DNA from: Asterias amurensis
Lineage: Eukaryota; Echinodermata; Asteroidea; Forcipulatida; Asteriidae
DNA length: 64,000 nucleotides
Assembly (NCBI RefSeq): GCF_032118995.1
Contig: NC_092666.1
Span: 7,080,501-7,144,500 of the forward strand
Direction: 5' to 3'
Positions 11,107 through 19,967 of the stretch are shown in pieces. The notes below the pieces were generated by a model. The model had not been told where the DNA came from and ran no database searches. It saw only the letters and a list, made by a program, of their open reading frames with translations. The position numbers and the translations under genes were made by a program. Positions within the stretch are counted from its first letter, which is position 1. The number at the start of each line of letters is the position of its first letter.

Positions 11107-11283
11107 ATGTCCCTTTTGCAATTTTGTTTTGCCGTTGGACTTTTGGTGTTTCTGGTTGTTTTGTTGTGTATTTTATCTGTCGGGTTTTATCGTGCGTGGA
11201 GTCAAATCCAGCAGCGGATAAGGGGTGTTCGTTGGTTGTCATCCACACGAGGTACTGTGGAATTTCGGGAGACAACAGTATGA
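11107..11283 (+). CDS. Second small membrane ORF, overlapping the gag start by ATGA (58 aa)
   Basis: First ATG at 11107; the frame is open upstream to 11077 without an ATG. Residues about 3-27 are strongly hydrophobic (FAVGLLVFLVVLLCILSVGF), followed by a basic amphipathic stretch (RAWSQIQQRIRGVRW), the same layout as the 93 aa ORF. Its TGA (11281-11283) overlaps the gag ATG (11280-11282) as ATGA, an arrangement used for termination-reinitiation in other systems (known). Coupled translation of gag is therefore a plausible inference. No family recognised. Confidence 0.5.
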   Translation: MSLLQFCFAVGLLVFLVVLLCILSVGFYRAWSQIQQRIRGVRWLSSTRGTVEFRETTV

Positions 11284-12788
11284 GTGTAGGGTCAAAGGTT
11301 TCAATGGATCCTACGGGTGCAGAGTCTGAGTTACAGAGACTCCGCATGGAAAACCAGGTTCTGCAGCTAGAGAAGGAATTTGCTGAAAAGAAGTTGGAGA
11401 TTCTTAGGAATGGAGAGTCTCGAGGAATCATGCCCCCTGGAGGAAGGCGTGTGAGGCAGAGGGTGCTAGATTCTGAGGTAGAATTATTGGAGACAAAAGA
11501 GACATCAGGGTATAACTCTAATCCACCGGTTGATTTTTGGAGTGCGGACTCGAAGGAACCAGAAATGGATCCCAAGTCGAGGAGGGTTGGTTTTGTGGGG
11601 AGTACACCTCTGTGGGATGGAAGTGCGGCGCAATTTTCCCAAACTGAGTTGACCCCCATTACAAATGAGCCCCCAACACACACTCCTGTGGATGAATTGG
11701 TTTTGGATTTTTGGGAGACGGCCCCAAAGAAATCACACCATGATTTGCTAAGTTGTGCTACCCACCCAGTGGGCGTAGCACAAAGCGGCAGTCCTGTTGT
11801 GAAGGACCAGACTTCAGTAAGGCCTCAGCCACTGAAAAGTGAAGTCCGGGCTAGTAGTGACTTGGGGCAGAAGGACCGTTTGGAGCGACTACAAAATCGT
11901 CGCCCGAACATAGTCCCTGATCGGTATAGTGGCAAAGTTGTCTGGAAGGAGTATTTCCGACATTTTGAATCATGTCGTGAAGTGAATGGTTGGACTGATG
12001 AGCAAGCTGCAAAGTATTTGACCGCAGGCTTGCAGGGGAACGCTCTCCGAATGTTGGGCGAAACCGGACAAAAGTACACTTATAGTGCACTTGTCAAATT
12101 ATTGGAGAGACGTTTTGGGTCAAGTAGGCTTAGTGAGAATTATCTAGTTGAATTGAGACATAGGCGGCAAGGTTCGAAAGAGTCGCTGCAGGAACTGGGT
12201 CAGGCGATCTATGAGTTGACGGCACGGGCATACCCTGAAATTCAGGAAGATGCACGTGACCGGTTGGCTAGAAATCACTTTGTGGATGCAGTGGATAGTC
12301 ATTCAATACGGGAGGGCATAAATAGGGCCCGTCCGAATAACTTGGATGAAGCCATCCAAGCGGCTTTGGAGACGGAAAATTTTGAGAGTGTTGAACTGCA
12401 ACGGTTGATGGACAGAAAGCCTGCTAAATTAGCAAGAGTTTTGGACTCTAGTGTAGAGATGAGGCTTGGTTCAGTAGAGGCCCATCTAAGTACACAGGCT
12501 CAGAGTCTGCAGACTTTGGCAGAGTTTTGTAAGAACTTGTCAGGTAAAAAGGTCTTTGAATCGGTTCAACAGAGAGACGTGTCAACAGACAAAGAGCACC
12601 AGTCTCCATCAGGTTCAACTGGTAGCTGGAAGTGCTATAATTGTGGGTTGGAGGGGCATTTCGCACGAGAGTGCAAGAAACCCCGGAAGAAGAGGAACCA
12701 GATGTCGGGAAACGCCGACCAGCCTCCTGCGGGACCCCCAGTCAGGCTGAATGTCCAAGAGGGTCCAAACGCCAACATGACGACGTAG
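11280..12788 (+). CDS. gag: Gag polyprotein of the Ty3/gypsy element (502 aa)
   Basis: Structural protein forming the intracellular particle and packaging element RNA. ATG at 11280, stop TAG at 12786-12788. An N-terminal coiled-coil-like region (about 10-50: ESELQRLRMENQVLQLEKEF) is followed by a disordered linker. Then comes a retrotransposon-gag domain, recognisable by 'WKEYFRHFESCREVNGW', 'AKYLTAGLQGNAL', 'LLERRFGSSRLSENYL' and 'RRQGSKESLQELGQ'. Near the C-terminus is a CCHC zinc knuckle, CYNCGLEGHFAREC (CX2CX4HX4C), for nucleic-acid binding. The frame is open upstream to 11124 but has no ATG there. The 3' end overlaps the pol frame, which is reached by -1 frameshifting. Confidence 0.93.
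   Translation: MSVGSKVSMDPTGAESELQRLRMENQVLQLEKEFAEKKLEILRNGESRGIMPPGGRRVRQRVLDSEVELLETKETSGYNSNPPVDFWSADSKEPEMDPKSRRVGFVGSTPLWDGSAAQFSQTELTPITNEPPTHTPVDELVLDFWETAPKKSHHDLLSCATHPVGVAQSGSPVVKDQTSVRPQPLKSEVRASSDLGQKDRLERLQNRRPNIVPDRYSGKVVWKEYFRHFESCREVNGWTDEQAAKYLTAGLQGNALRMLGETGQKYTYSALVKLLERRFGSSRLSENYLVELRHRRQGSKESLQELGQAIYELTARAYPEIQEDARDRLARNHFVDAVDSHSIREGINRARPNNLDEAIQAALETENFESVELQRLMDRKPAKLARVLDSSVEMRLGSVEAHLSTQAQSLQTLAEFCKNLSGKKVFESVQQRDVSTDKEHQSPSGSTGSWKCYNCGLEGHFARECKKPRKKRNQMSGNADQPPAGPPVRLNVQEGPNANMTT
12707..12766 (+). promoter_or_regulatory. gag-pol -1 frameshift site: GGGAAAC plus predicted H-type pseudoknot
   Basis: Pol lies in the -1 frame relative to gag. The overlap contains G-GGA-AAC at 12707-12713, with GGA and AAC exactly in the gag zero frame, as the X-XXY-YYZ rule requires. 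The same heptamer serves some lentiviruses (known). After a 6 nt spacer, CAGCCT (12720-12725) can pair with AGGCTG (12744-12749). GGACCC in the loop (12732-12737) can pair with GGGTCC (12761-12766), forming an H-type pseudoknot. Slippage here places translation in the pol frame upstream of the protease motif. The structure is predicted by eye. Confidence 0.8.
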
Positions 12789-15700
12789 ATGAGAAGAAGT
12801 TTATGTTTGTGGAGGGGTTAGTAAGGGCTACCAAGTGTCGGTTTTTAATCGATACGGGGTCCACTGACACTTTGATAAGTAGTTCGATCTATTATGAAAT
12901 ACCGAAAGGGCAAAGGCCGTTGTTGGAGACAAATGGTGTGGTTGTTAGACAGGTTGATGGTAGTCCTATTCCCACACTGGGGAGGGCATCTGTGGAAGTG
13001 CAAGTTGGGCGTACAACGCACATGGTAAAGGCAATTTTCACGGAAATGAAATACCCAGGCATCTTGGGGATGGATTTTCTATTGCCTACTGGTGGGACAC
13101 TTGATTTCCAGGCGAAGGAGTTGAGGCTTTATGGTGAGCGAATAAAGTGCATTGGTCGGACTGGTGAGGCTTTCATAGGGCGTGTGGTAGTTTCGAGAAC
13201 CACAGTGATTCCTCCTGGTCATGAAGCTGTCGTCATGGGTATTGTGGCTGGAAGGAATGCTGCCTCGGCAGGTCCTGCCATGGTCGAGCCTTTTGAAGGT
13301 GGTGGAGAGTTGGCACGGAAAGGTTTGGTACTGGGTAGGTCCCTGGTAGATGGCGAGGCGGAAGTAATTCCATTGAGGGTGTTTAACCCTGGGAGAGGGG
13401 AGAAGGTGGCTCGTGAGGGGACCACTGTGGGAACACTCTCTGAGGTTGACGCTGACTCTGAGTATGGAGAATTAGCGTCACCACCGAGTGCAGTGAATTC
13501 TCTCCCGGTACATTTGCTTGACGTCTATGAGAGGGGTACGGCCAACCTTGAGGCCAAGTACCACAGTGAGGTTCGGAAGTGTTTGTACGACTATCAGGAT
13601 GTGTTTTCCAAGGGAGAAAATGACATTGGTACAACCAATATTGTTGAACACCAAATAAAGACAGGAAGTGCTAGGCCAGTTAAAGAACGGCCAAGGAGGC
13701 ACCCCTATTGCAATCAGCAAGAAATTCAGAGACAGGTGGCAGATTTAGAGGAGAGAGGCGTTATTGAGCCCTCAGACAGTCCTTGGGCTGCAAACGTTGT
13801 TTTGGTTCGAAAGAAGGACGGGACCAAGCGTTTCTGTGTTGATTACAGGAAGTTGAACGCGGTCACCATCAAGGATGCGTATCCGGTGCCACGTATCGAT
13901 GAAACTTTTGACGCTCTGAATGGGGCAAGGTGGTTTACGACACTCGACTTGGCGTCAGGGTATTGGCAAGTCGCTCTGGATGAGGACGCCAGCCAAAAGT
14001 CCACTTTTGTTGTCAGGAATGGGTTATACAAATGGAAATGCATGCCTTTTGGGTTATGCAATGCCCCGGCAACGTTTGAACGTCTCATGGAAAAAGTCAT
14101 GGCTGGTTTGCAGTGGGACATCTTGTTGGTTTACTTGGACGATGTTATTGTCTTCGGTCGAACAGAAACGGAGACTATAAATCGTTTGAGGGTTGTTCTG
14201 GATAGATTGCGACATGCAGGACTCAAATTGAAGCCCAGCAAATGTCACTTGTTTCAAAGGTCAGTGGCTTATCTGGGGCACATTGTGTCCGCAGAGGGGG
14301 TTGCGACGGATCCGGAAAAGGTAAAGGCGGTGGCTGAGTGGCCAACTCCGAGGTGTGTAAGAGATGTGAGGAGCTTTCTAGGCCTCGCCTCTTATTACCG
14401 GAAGTTCATCTGCAGATTTGCAGAAATCGCCAGTCCGTTGCATGCCCTGACTGAGAAATCAAGGGAGTTTGCATGGACGGAGTCTTGTCAAGGGGCATTT
14501 GATGAGTTGAAGGACAGGCTTCAGTCTGCCCCAATCTTGTCATACCCAAATCCTGAAGGTGACTTTATCTTGGACACCGATGCCAGCGGAGAGGGCATTG
14601 GGGCGGTACTCTCGCAGGTCCAAGATGGTGAGGAAAGAGTTCTGGCTTACGCAAGTCGCAAGCTCAGTAAACCTGAGCGCAACTATTGCGTAACGCGACA
14701 GGAGTTGTTGGCGGTGGTTATGTACTTGAAGTATTTCAAGCAGTATTTGTATGGTCAGAAGGTGAAAGTGAGAACTGACCATGCTGCATTGCGGTGGGTC
14801 CTTAATTTTAAGAACCCGGAGGGTCAGCTGGCTCGATGGATTGAAGTTATCTCACAGTATGATTTGACGGTGGAGCATCGACCCGGTAAAAAGCATGGCA
14901 ATGCTGATGGGTTGTCGAGGAGACAGTGCAAACAATGTGGCCGACAAGAAATGACTGATGTTGAGCAGCAAAGTGGTGAGGAACCCGAGGTGAAACCTCA
15001 GGGTGAAGAGTTGATGGTAAGGGGTCTTGAGGCCAGACCTATGATTTCGAGGGATGCTTTGCGAGAGGCACAGCTGGTAGATGAGACTATGAGTTGGGTC
15101 CTTAAGTCCAAGGAGGATGGTGGTAGTCGTCCAGAGTGGAAGGCACGGTCCCACTCCTCTGTGGCCTCCAAGACGTATTGGTCCCAATGGGATCAACTAG
15201 AAGTCAAGGAGGGGATTCTCTACAAGCGTTGGGAGTCAGATGATGGGAAGTTGGTGAGATGGCTCCTGGTTTTGCCACAGAAGTTCAGAAAGGGTATCCT
15301 CAATGAGTTGCATGGTGGGCAATTGAGTGGACACCTAGGTGTTAACAAGACTCTTGCCAAGGTGAAGTACAGGTATTTTTGGCCAGGATTGTCTGCGGAT
15401 GTTCGGTCATGTTTGAGGGTTTGTGACCTCTGTGCTAGGAGGAAGTCTGCTGCCAAGAAAAGGGTTGCCCCTTTACAGCAGTATCGGGTTGGCATTCCGA
15501 TGGAACGGGTAGCAATAGACTTGCTCGGGCCACTGCCCAGGACGGACAGTGGCAACCTTTGGATTATGGTGGTGGGGGACTATTGCACCAAGTGGATGGA
15601 GGCATATCCGCTTCCTGACTCCACTGCGAGCACGGTTGCTCTGAAACTGGTGAACGAGTTCGTTTGTAGGTTTGGAGTTCCCCAAGAGCTCCACTCTGAT

Positions 15701-16672
15701 CAGGGCCGCAATTTTGAGTCTGAGGTGTTTAGCGAGATGTGTCGACTCCTTGGAATCACGAAGACCCGAACGACTGCCTACAATCCAAAATCAGATGGCA
15801 TGGTCGAAAGGTTTAATAAGACGTTGGTTAACATGGTGTCGGTCATGATTGATCCGAAGAAGAGGCAGAAGGACTGGGATGTGTTTCTTCCCTATGCCAC
15901 CTTTGCGTATCGATGTACTCCTCAGGAATCGACTGGAGAGTCGCCCCACATGATGATGTTGGGAAGGGAGGTCTGTCTTCCAGTAGATTTGGTAACAGGA
16001 TGTCATGATGAAACTCAGGAGGACATCGACACCGACTTTGCGGAGAGGTTGAGGAACAACATGCAATTGGCACATAGGAGGGCAGAGGTGTGTCTCGGCA
16101 GGAGTGCCATGAGACAGAAGAGGAATTTTGACAGACGGGCGTCAGAGCATGGTCTGAAGGAGGGACAATTCGTCTGGTTGTTCAATCCAGCCAAGAAAAA
16201 GCAATTGTCTCCAAAACTGCAACTGCGGTGGGAAGGACCTTGGCTCGTGGTTAAGAGATTGTCTGATGTGGTGGTACGCATCCAGTTGAGAAAGGGAGGC
16301 AAACTTAAGGTTGTTCATGTGGATAGGCTGAAACCGTATGTTGGAGAGGCTATTGAACCTTGGGACAGTCCATCTACTGAGGTGGTGACGGAAAGCCCCC
16401 TTGGTGGAGAGGTGACTGGTGGAGAGGTGACTGCCCCTCGTAGGGAGGCGACAGGAAGCCCCCTCGTTGAAGAGGCTACACCCCCGCAGGAAGAAGTTCA
16501 AGAGATAGAGAGCTTCGCAGAGGAGGTTGTCCAAGACACTGTTGAGTTGGTCCCTGCCTGCGGTGCAGAAGGATCGGGTGAGGGCACAGGTAATCCGCCA
16601 GTAGTTGGGGAGCAGACGCTGCCTAGGCGTAACCCGACGCGGACACGTAGGTTGCCCCTGAAGTACCGTTAG
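12713..16672 (+). CDS. pol: Pol polyprotein: protease, reverse transcriptase, RNase H, integrase
   Basis: Expressed as the frameshifted extension of Gag; the frame is open from 12641 to the stop at 16670-16672. Domains in order: aspartic protease (LIDTGSTDT at about 12848-12874); reverse transcriptase (TLDLASGYWQVAL, then YLDD at 14132-14143); RNase H (LDTDASGEGIGAVL at about 14570-14610); integrase zinc-binding HHCC (HGGQLSGH...CDLC, about 15310-15436) and catalytic D,D(35)E (AIDLLGP, HSDQGRNF, GMVERFNK). A GPY/F-type C-terminal module follows (RWEGPWLVV...VHVDRLKPYV), then an acidic, Glu/Pro-rich tail. I see no chromodomain. No stops or frameshifts interrupt it. The clade within Ty3/gypsy is not assigned. 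Confidence 0.95.
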   Translation, partial: RRPASCGTPSQAECPRGSKRQHDDVDEKKFMFVEGLVRATKCRFLIDTGSTDTLISSSIYYEIPKGQRPLLETNGVVVRQVDGSPIPTLGRASVEVQVGRTTHMVKAIFTEMKYPGILGMDFLLPTGGTLDFQAKELRLYGERIKCIGRTGEAFIGRVVVSRTTVIPPGHEAVVMGIVAGRNAASAGPAMVEPFEGGGELARKGLVLGRSLVDGEAEVIPLRVFNPGRGEKVAREGTTVGTLSEVDADSEYGELASPPSAVNSLPVHLLDVYERGTANLEAKYHSEVRKCLYDYQDVFSKGENDIGTTNIVEHQIKTGSARPVKERPRRHPYCNQQEIQRQVADLEERGVIEPSDSPWAANVVLVRKKDGTKRFCVDYRKLNAVTIKDAYPVPRIDETFDALNGARWFTTLDLASGYWQVALDEDASQKSTFVVRNGLYKWKCMPFGLCNAPATFERLMEKVMAGLQWDILLVYLDDVIVFGRTETETINRLRVVLDRLRHAGLKLKPSKCHLFQRSVAYLGHIVSAEGVATDPEKVKAVAEWPTPRCVRDVRSFLGLASYYRKFICRFAEIASPLHALTEKSREFAWTESCQGAFDELKDRLQSAPILSYPNPEGDFILDTDASGEGIGAVLSQVQDGEERVLAYASRKLSKPERNYCVTRQELLAVVMYLKYFKQYLYGQKVKVRTDHAALRWVLNFKNPEGQLARWIEVISQYDLTVEHRPGKKHGNADGLSRRQCKQCGRQEMTDVEQQSGEEPEVKPQGEELMVRGLEARPMISRDALREAQLVDETMSWVLKSKEDGGSRPEWKARSHSSVASKTYWSQWDQLEVKEGILYKRWESDDGKLVRWLLVLPQKFRKGILNELHGGQLSGHLGVNKTLAKVKYRYFWPGLSADVRSCLRVCDLCARRKSAAKKRVAPLQQYRVGIPMERVAIDLLGPLPRTDSGNLWIMVVGDYCTKWMEAYPLPDSTASTVALKLVNEFVCRFGVPQELHSDQGRNFESEVFSEMCRLLGITKTRTTAYNPKSDGMVERFNKTLVNMVSVMIDPKKRQKDWDVFLPYATFAYRCTPQESTGESPHMMMLGREVCLPVDLVTGCHDETQEDIDTDFAERLRNNMQLAHRRAEVCLGRSAMRQKRNFDRRASEHGLKEGQFVWLFNPAKKKQLSPKLQLRWEGPWLVVKRLSDVVVRIQLRKGGKLKVVHVDRLKPYVGEAIEPWDSPSTEVVTESPLGGEVTGGEVTAPRREATGSPLVEEATPPQEEVQEIESFAEEVVQDTVELVPACGAEGSGEGTGNPPVVGEQTLPRRNPTRTRRLPLKYR

Positions 16673-16888
16673 AACTTATCAGTTGTAAATAGTTGGGTGT
16701 TTTGGGTAGGAATGGATAAAGATTCCACCAGAACTGGTTGCCCTGTTGTTGTGTATGATAATGTATATAAAAGTTATTCGGGGACGGGTAAGAACCCCCC
16801 TGAAGATGTCAAATGAAAGGGACGGGGTGGGGTCAGTCCCTCCACTTTTGCTGAGACGATGTTGGCAGTGTAACGGTTGTAAATAACC

Positions 16889-16922
16889 AAGTTTCTTTTG
16901 TGTTTTCTGTTGTCTGTTACAG
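16889..16922 (+). promoter_or_regulatory. Splice-acceptor-like tract before the zinc-finger ORF
   Basis: A pyrimidine-rich run (tttcttttgtgttttctgtt, from about 16891) ends in 'gttacag' with AG at 16921-16922, 23 nt before the ATG at 16945. A donor-like CAG/GTACGT lies in the 5' LTR (GT at 9271). Splicing could make a subgenomic RNA for the downstream ORF, as env-bearing elements do (known). The pairing of these two sites is inferred. Confidence 0.5.
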
Positions 16923-16944
16923 AAATATCAAGCGAGTTACGGTC

Positions 16945-17658
16945 ATGTCCGGCAGAGGAAAAGTCGCGAAGTCAGGGAGAGCGAGAAGGTATCGCTGCAG
17001 GCAGTGTCAAAATGCGTACCCTCACCGGCAAGGCCTTTGGAGACACATAAAGGAGATGCATGGCCCCCTAATGTTCAGGTATTGCCGTAGATGTTCCTAC
17101 AAGGCATGTCGCAAGGAAGCCCTCCGACGCCACTATGCGTCCCGCCACCCAGAATTCGAAGATGAGGCTATGGTGATCAGGGAGGAGCTAGAGAGACACG
17201 AGGACACGCCCTCCACTGCAAGGCTGGTGGCGGCAGGCTGGCTCCCAGAAACCGTGTCTACGCCTCCGGTGGAAGCGGAGAGTCAGAAGACCGAAGAAGT
17301 CGTCATCTCGTTGTCGCCAACCCCCATTTCTCCATTGCAGCGACCAGTCTCTCCAGACACCCTCGCCGGCCCCAGACCTCCCGGCAGCTATGGACGGGGA
17401 AAGCCACGGGGGATGCTTTCTCTGTTGGACCCAGCGCCAGTAGTGACCAGTTCTGACAGCTCATCGATGCCGTCCCTGCAGTTAGTGCGACCACCCCCAG
17501 TCCAACAAAACAGCCAGGGGACGCAGACTGAACCAGCAGGCCGCAGAGTCATCGCCGTGGTGCGCGAGCAAACCATCAGAGTATTCCTACACGAGGGAGT
17601 GGAGCTCCGACGTGAGCAGAGTTCGAGATCCTATCGGGAGGTGGTCAACATTCCCTAG
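16945..17658 (+). CDS. C2H2 zinc-finger ORF in the env position of the Ty3/gypsy element (237 aa)
   Basis: The ATG at 16945 is chosen because it follows the acceptor-like tract; the frame is open to 16900. A basic N-terminus (SGRGKVAKSGRARRYR) precedes two classic C2H2 fingers: CRQCQNAYPHRQGLWRHIKEMH and a second with YCRRCSYKA...LRRHYASRH, both CX2C-X12-HX4H. The rest is Pro/Ser-rich, with a short C-terminal basic/hydrophobic segment (RRVIAVVREQTIRVFLHEGV). There is no signal peptide or transmembrane helix, so it is not an envelope protein. A nuclear nucleic-acid-binding regulator is the natural inference. It could bind the element's own repeats, or be a captured host domain. A third ORF of this type is unusual for Ty3/gypsy. 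Confidence 0.8.
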   Translation: MSGRGKVAKSGRARRYRCRQCQNAYPHRQGLWRHIKEMHGPLMFRYCRRCSYKACRKEALRRHYASRHPEFEDEAMVIREELERHEDTPSTARLVAAGWLPETVSTPPVEAESQKTEEVVISLSPTPISPLQRPVSPDTLAGPRPPGSYGRGKPRGMLSLLDPAPVVTSSDSSSMPSLQLVRPPPVQQNSQGTQTEPAGRRVIAVVREQTIRVFLHEGVELRREQSSRSYREVVNIP

Positions 17659-18396
17659 AGAGGACAGGGACATGAGCCGGTAACAAGAACTTTCATGGTT
17701 TTAACTTTGGCTGGCTAAGGCTGATTGTTGTGATTTTTCAAAAATGTATGTTTGATTTATATATAGATGATTTTCTTTTAGATGACAGTACTGTGATTTG
17801 CCAATTAGAGGAAAAAAAAAAAAAAAGGTGCCAGGTAATTATCTTGCCACAAGTTGATTGTTTTTATATTGCTAAATTGTACTCTTTCTAATGTATAAAT
17901 TAAGAGCCTTTAATCATTGTATAAGAAATTACGGGTAATATTGAATCAGTGTGTGTATAATGTGTAATTCTAGAAGAAACCTTGATTTTGTACTGAAATT
18001 TTTATATGCCAAAGTATTCTCAGCCAGAGATCATGTATTTTTGTATTTTTCTAAGCCAAAGAAGTGTTTTATATTTTCTACTTATTTAAGTAAACCACAG
18101 TAGGTCTGTGCATATTTATCGAGGCTGGAGAGAAGGAAGGGTCCCTCTCCAAGTCAACCTCATGAAGTGTGAGGTTGACTAGGATTTCCTATGTGGAAAT
18201 GTTAACAGGGTTTGTGAATATTTAATTAGATGTGGAGAGAGGGAAAAATCTCTTTCCAAGTCAACCTCATTGTAGGTACCGTGTGGTTGACTTTAGTGTT
18301 TAGTGTTTTAAGGTGATGTAAGTAGATGCACTGTCCTTTTATTTTTGTATTGTGAAGCTGTTTGGACTGGGGCAGTCCAAGCTTCGCTCGGGCCTG
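17659..18396 (+). other. Non-coding 3' region of the retrotransposon with repeated hairpins
   Basis: No gene. Contains a purine run (about 17809-17827) and two similar modules at about 18121-18182 and 18228-18295. Each has 'gagag..gg' followed by AGTCAACCTCA facing TGAGGTTGACT (or a near copy) across a short loop. The same GGTTGAC core occurs about ten times in each LTR. I see no canonical polypurine tract touching the 3' LTR at 18397. Confidence 0.6.
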
Positions 18397-19822
18397 TGTG
18401 ACGGACAGTGCCGGGTGTATGTTGTAAATGGTGTAGTTATGAGCATGCGCGAGCTTATGCACGATCTGCGCATGCGTTGGCTTGCGGAGCACGCTGGTAC
18501 TTCTGGGACCATGCGTGCATCGTCAGTCGGCAGCGAGCATTCAAGGAAGAAACAGGTACGTTCTTTTACTCTGATTATTACCCAAGTGTTATTTGTTGTG
18601 CAATCTGCGCTAGCGTGCGTGATTTATTGCAAGTTATATGCAGCGAATTCTAGGTCTCACTGATTAGCTGAAAGGCTTTGTGCTGTTGATCGTGAGAAAT
18701 TCTGGGTGAAAGGATTGACGGAAGCTGAGTGCTTGTCGATCTTTTTTGGGGTAGCAGTCCGTCGCTGAGTTAGCCAACGTTAGTTTTGTGGTTGACTAGC
18801 AGGATTGTGGTTCAGGGTATCTGTGTGAATGTCTCAGGGGGTACACGTGAGTTGAAGCAGGGAAGACTGTGCTTTGTGCTAGTCCCCTTCTCCTCAAACG
18901 TGGCGGCTGCGGGACTCGTTTAGGTAATTGCTGGTGCTTTACCTAGGGTTGTCGATATAGCTGGGCTATATTGCGGTGTGGGTGATTGCTTTGTGCTTTA
19001 CCTGCGGTGTGGGTGACTGCTGTTTTGCGGTTTACCTGCGTTGCGGTTGACTGCTGTTTTGTGGTTTACCGGCGGCGTGGTTGACGGTTTTTGTGCTTTA
19101 TACCGGAGGTGTGGTTGGCACTGCTGCAGCGCGTGCTTGTTAACGCGTGACGTTTTAACCTTTAGCTAGGAGGTTGACTAGGCGATTGCTGGTGCTGCTT
19201 AGGCGCGAGAATCACGGGTAATAGTTGAGTAGAACGTAGGTGTCTTTTGCAAGTAACTGGTACTTTATTATTTAATGCTCTGTAGCTCTGTATTGGTCAT
19301 TGAATGTGGTGGATACTGCAGAGGTTGACACTCAAACCACATTGACTGATGCTTGTTTCTCATGTTTATTGGATACTGAAGAGGTTGACAATTAAACCAC
19401 ATTTTCTCATGTTTATTGGATACTGAAGAGGTTGACAATTAAACCACATTTTCTCATATTTATTGGATACTGAAGAGGTTGACAATTAAACCACATTTTC
19501 TCATATTTATTGTTTACTGGAGAGGTTGACAATTAAACCACATTTACTCATTGTTCATTGTTTACTTGAGAGGTTGACAATTAAACCACATCTATTGCTG
19601 TTTGTTCTTCATAAATCTCTTGTGGAACTGTGTATTATTTTGGGAACTGTGTGTGTCTTGACAGAGAGGTTTGCCATCTTTTATAGTCGGGCGGTATATT
19701 TCCTCCCAAACGAACCTCGCCACTCAGCCTCAAGTCCGCTTAGTGACTTCAACTTGAGTCGGCAAGAGTCAGGGTCAAGTTGTATTTCAGCGCGGATCCG
19801 ATAACGACCCGTGCCCGCCACA
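18397..19822 (+). repeat. 3' LTR of the Ty3/gypsy element
   Basis: Same length as the 5' LTR, with the single difference I found at 19098. Followed by GTATT, matching the sequence before the 5' LTR. The high identity implies insertion recent relative to mutation rate. Confidence 0.95.
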
Positions 19823-19967
19823 GTATTTTGTACAATTTTTTATAATAATCTGAACTTTCACAAAATAATGATGTGCACAAGAAAAAAGAAAAAAAGATAT
19901 GTGTTCGAAAGTTCGAACTGCCTCTAGGATTCGAACTGCCTCTAGGATTCGAACTGCCTCTAGCTGC

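Larger units (their letters stand above)
9112..19822 (+). mobile_element. Complete Ty3/gypsy LTR retrotransposon (10.7 kb), very young
   Basis: Two 1,426 bp LTRs (9112-10537 and 18397-19822) start TGTGAC and end CCACA. The offset between matching positions is exactly 9,285 at both ends, so there is no net length difference. The only mismatch I found is C at 9813 versus T at 19098. Flanking GTAT (9108-9111 and 19823-19826) is a likely target duplication (GTATT if the LTR is taken to start one base later). Internal order: primer site, two small membrane ORFs, gag, pol (PR-RT-RNaseH-IN), zinc-finger ORF, long 3' leader. The PR-RT-RH-IN order defines Ty3/gypsy (Metaviridae). All main frames are intact, so it may be active or recently so. 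I see no clear polypurine tract just before the 3' LTR, which is odd. Confidence 0.95.

Noticed and set aside
11081..11683. 200-codon minus-strand frame inside gag
   Set aside because: Antisense shadow of gag/leader coding sequence with no recognisable domain.
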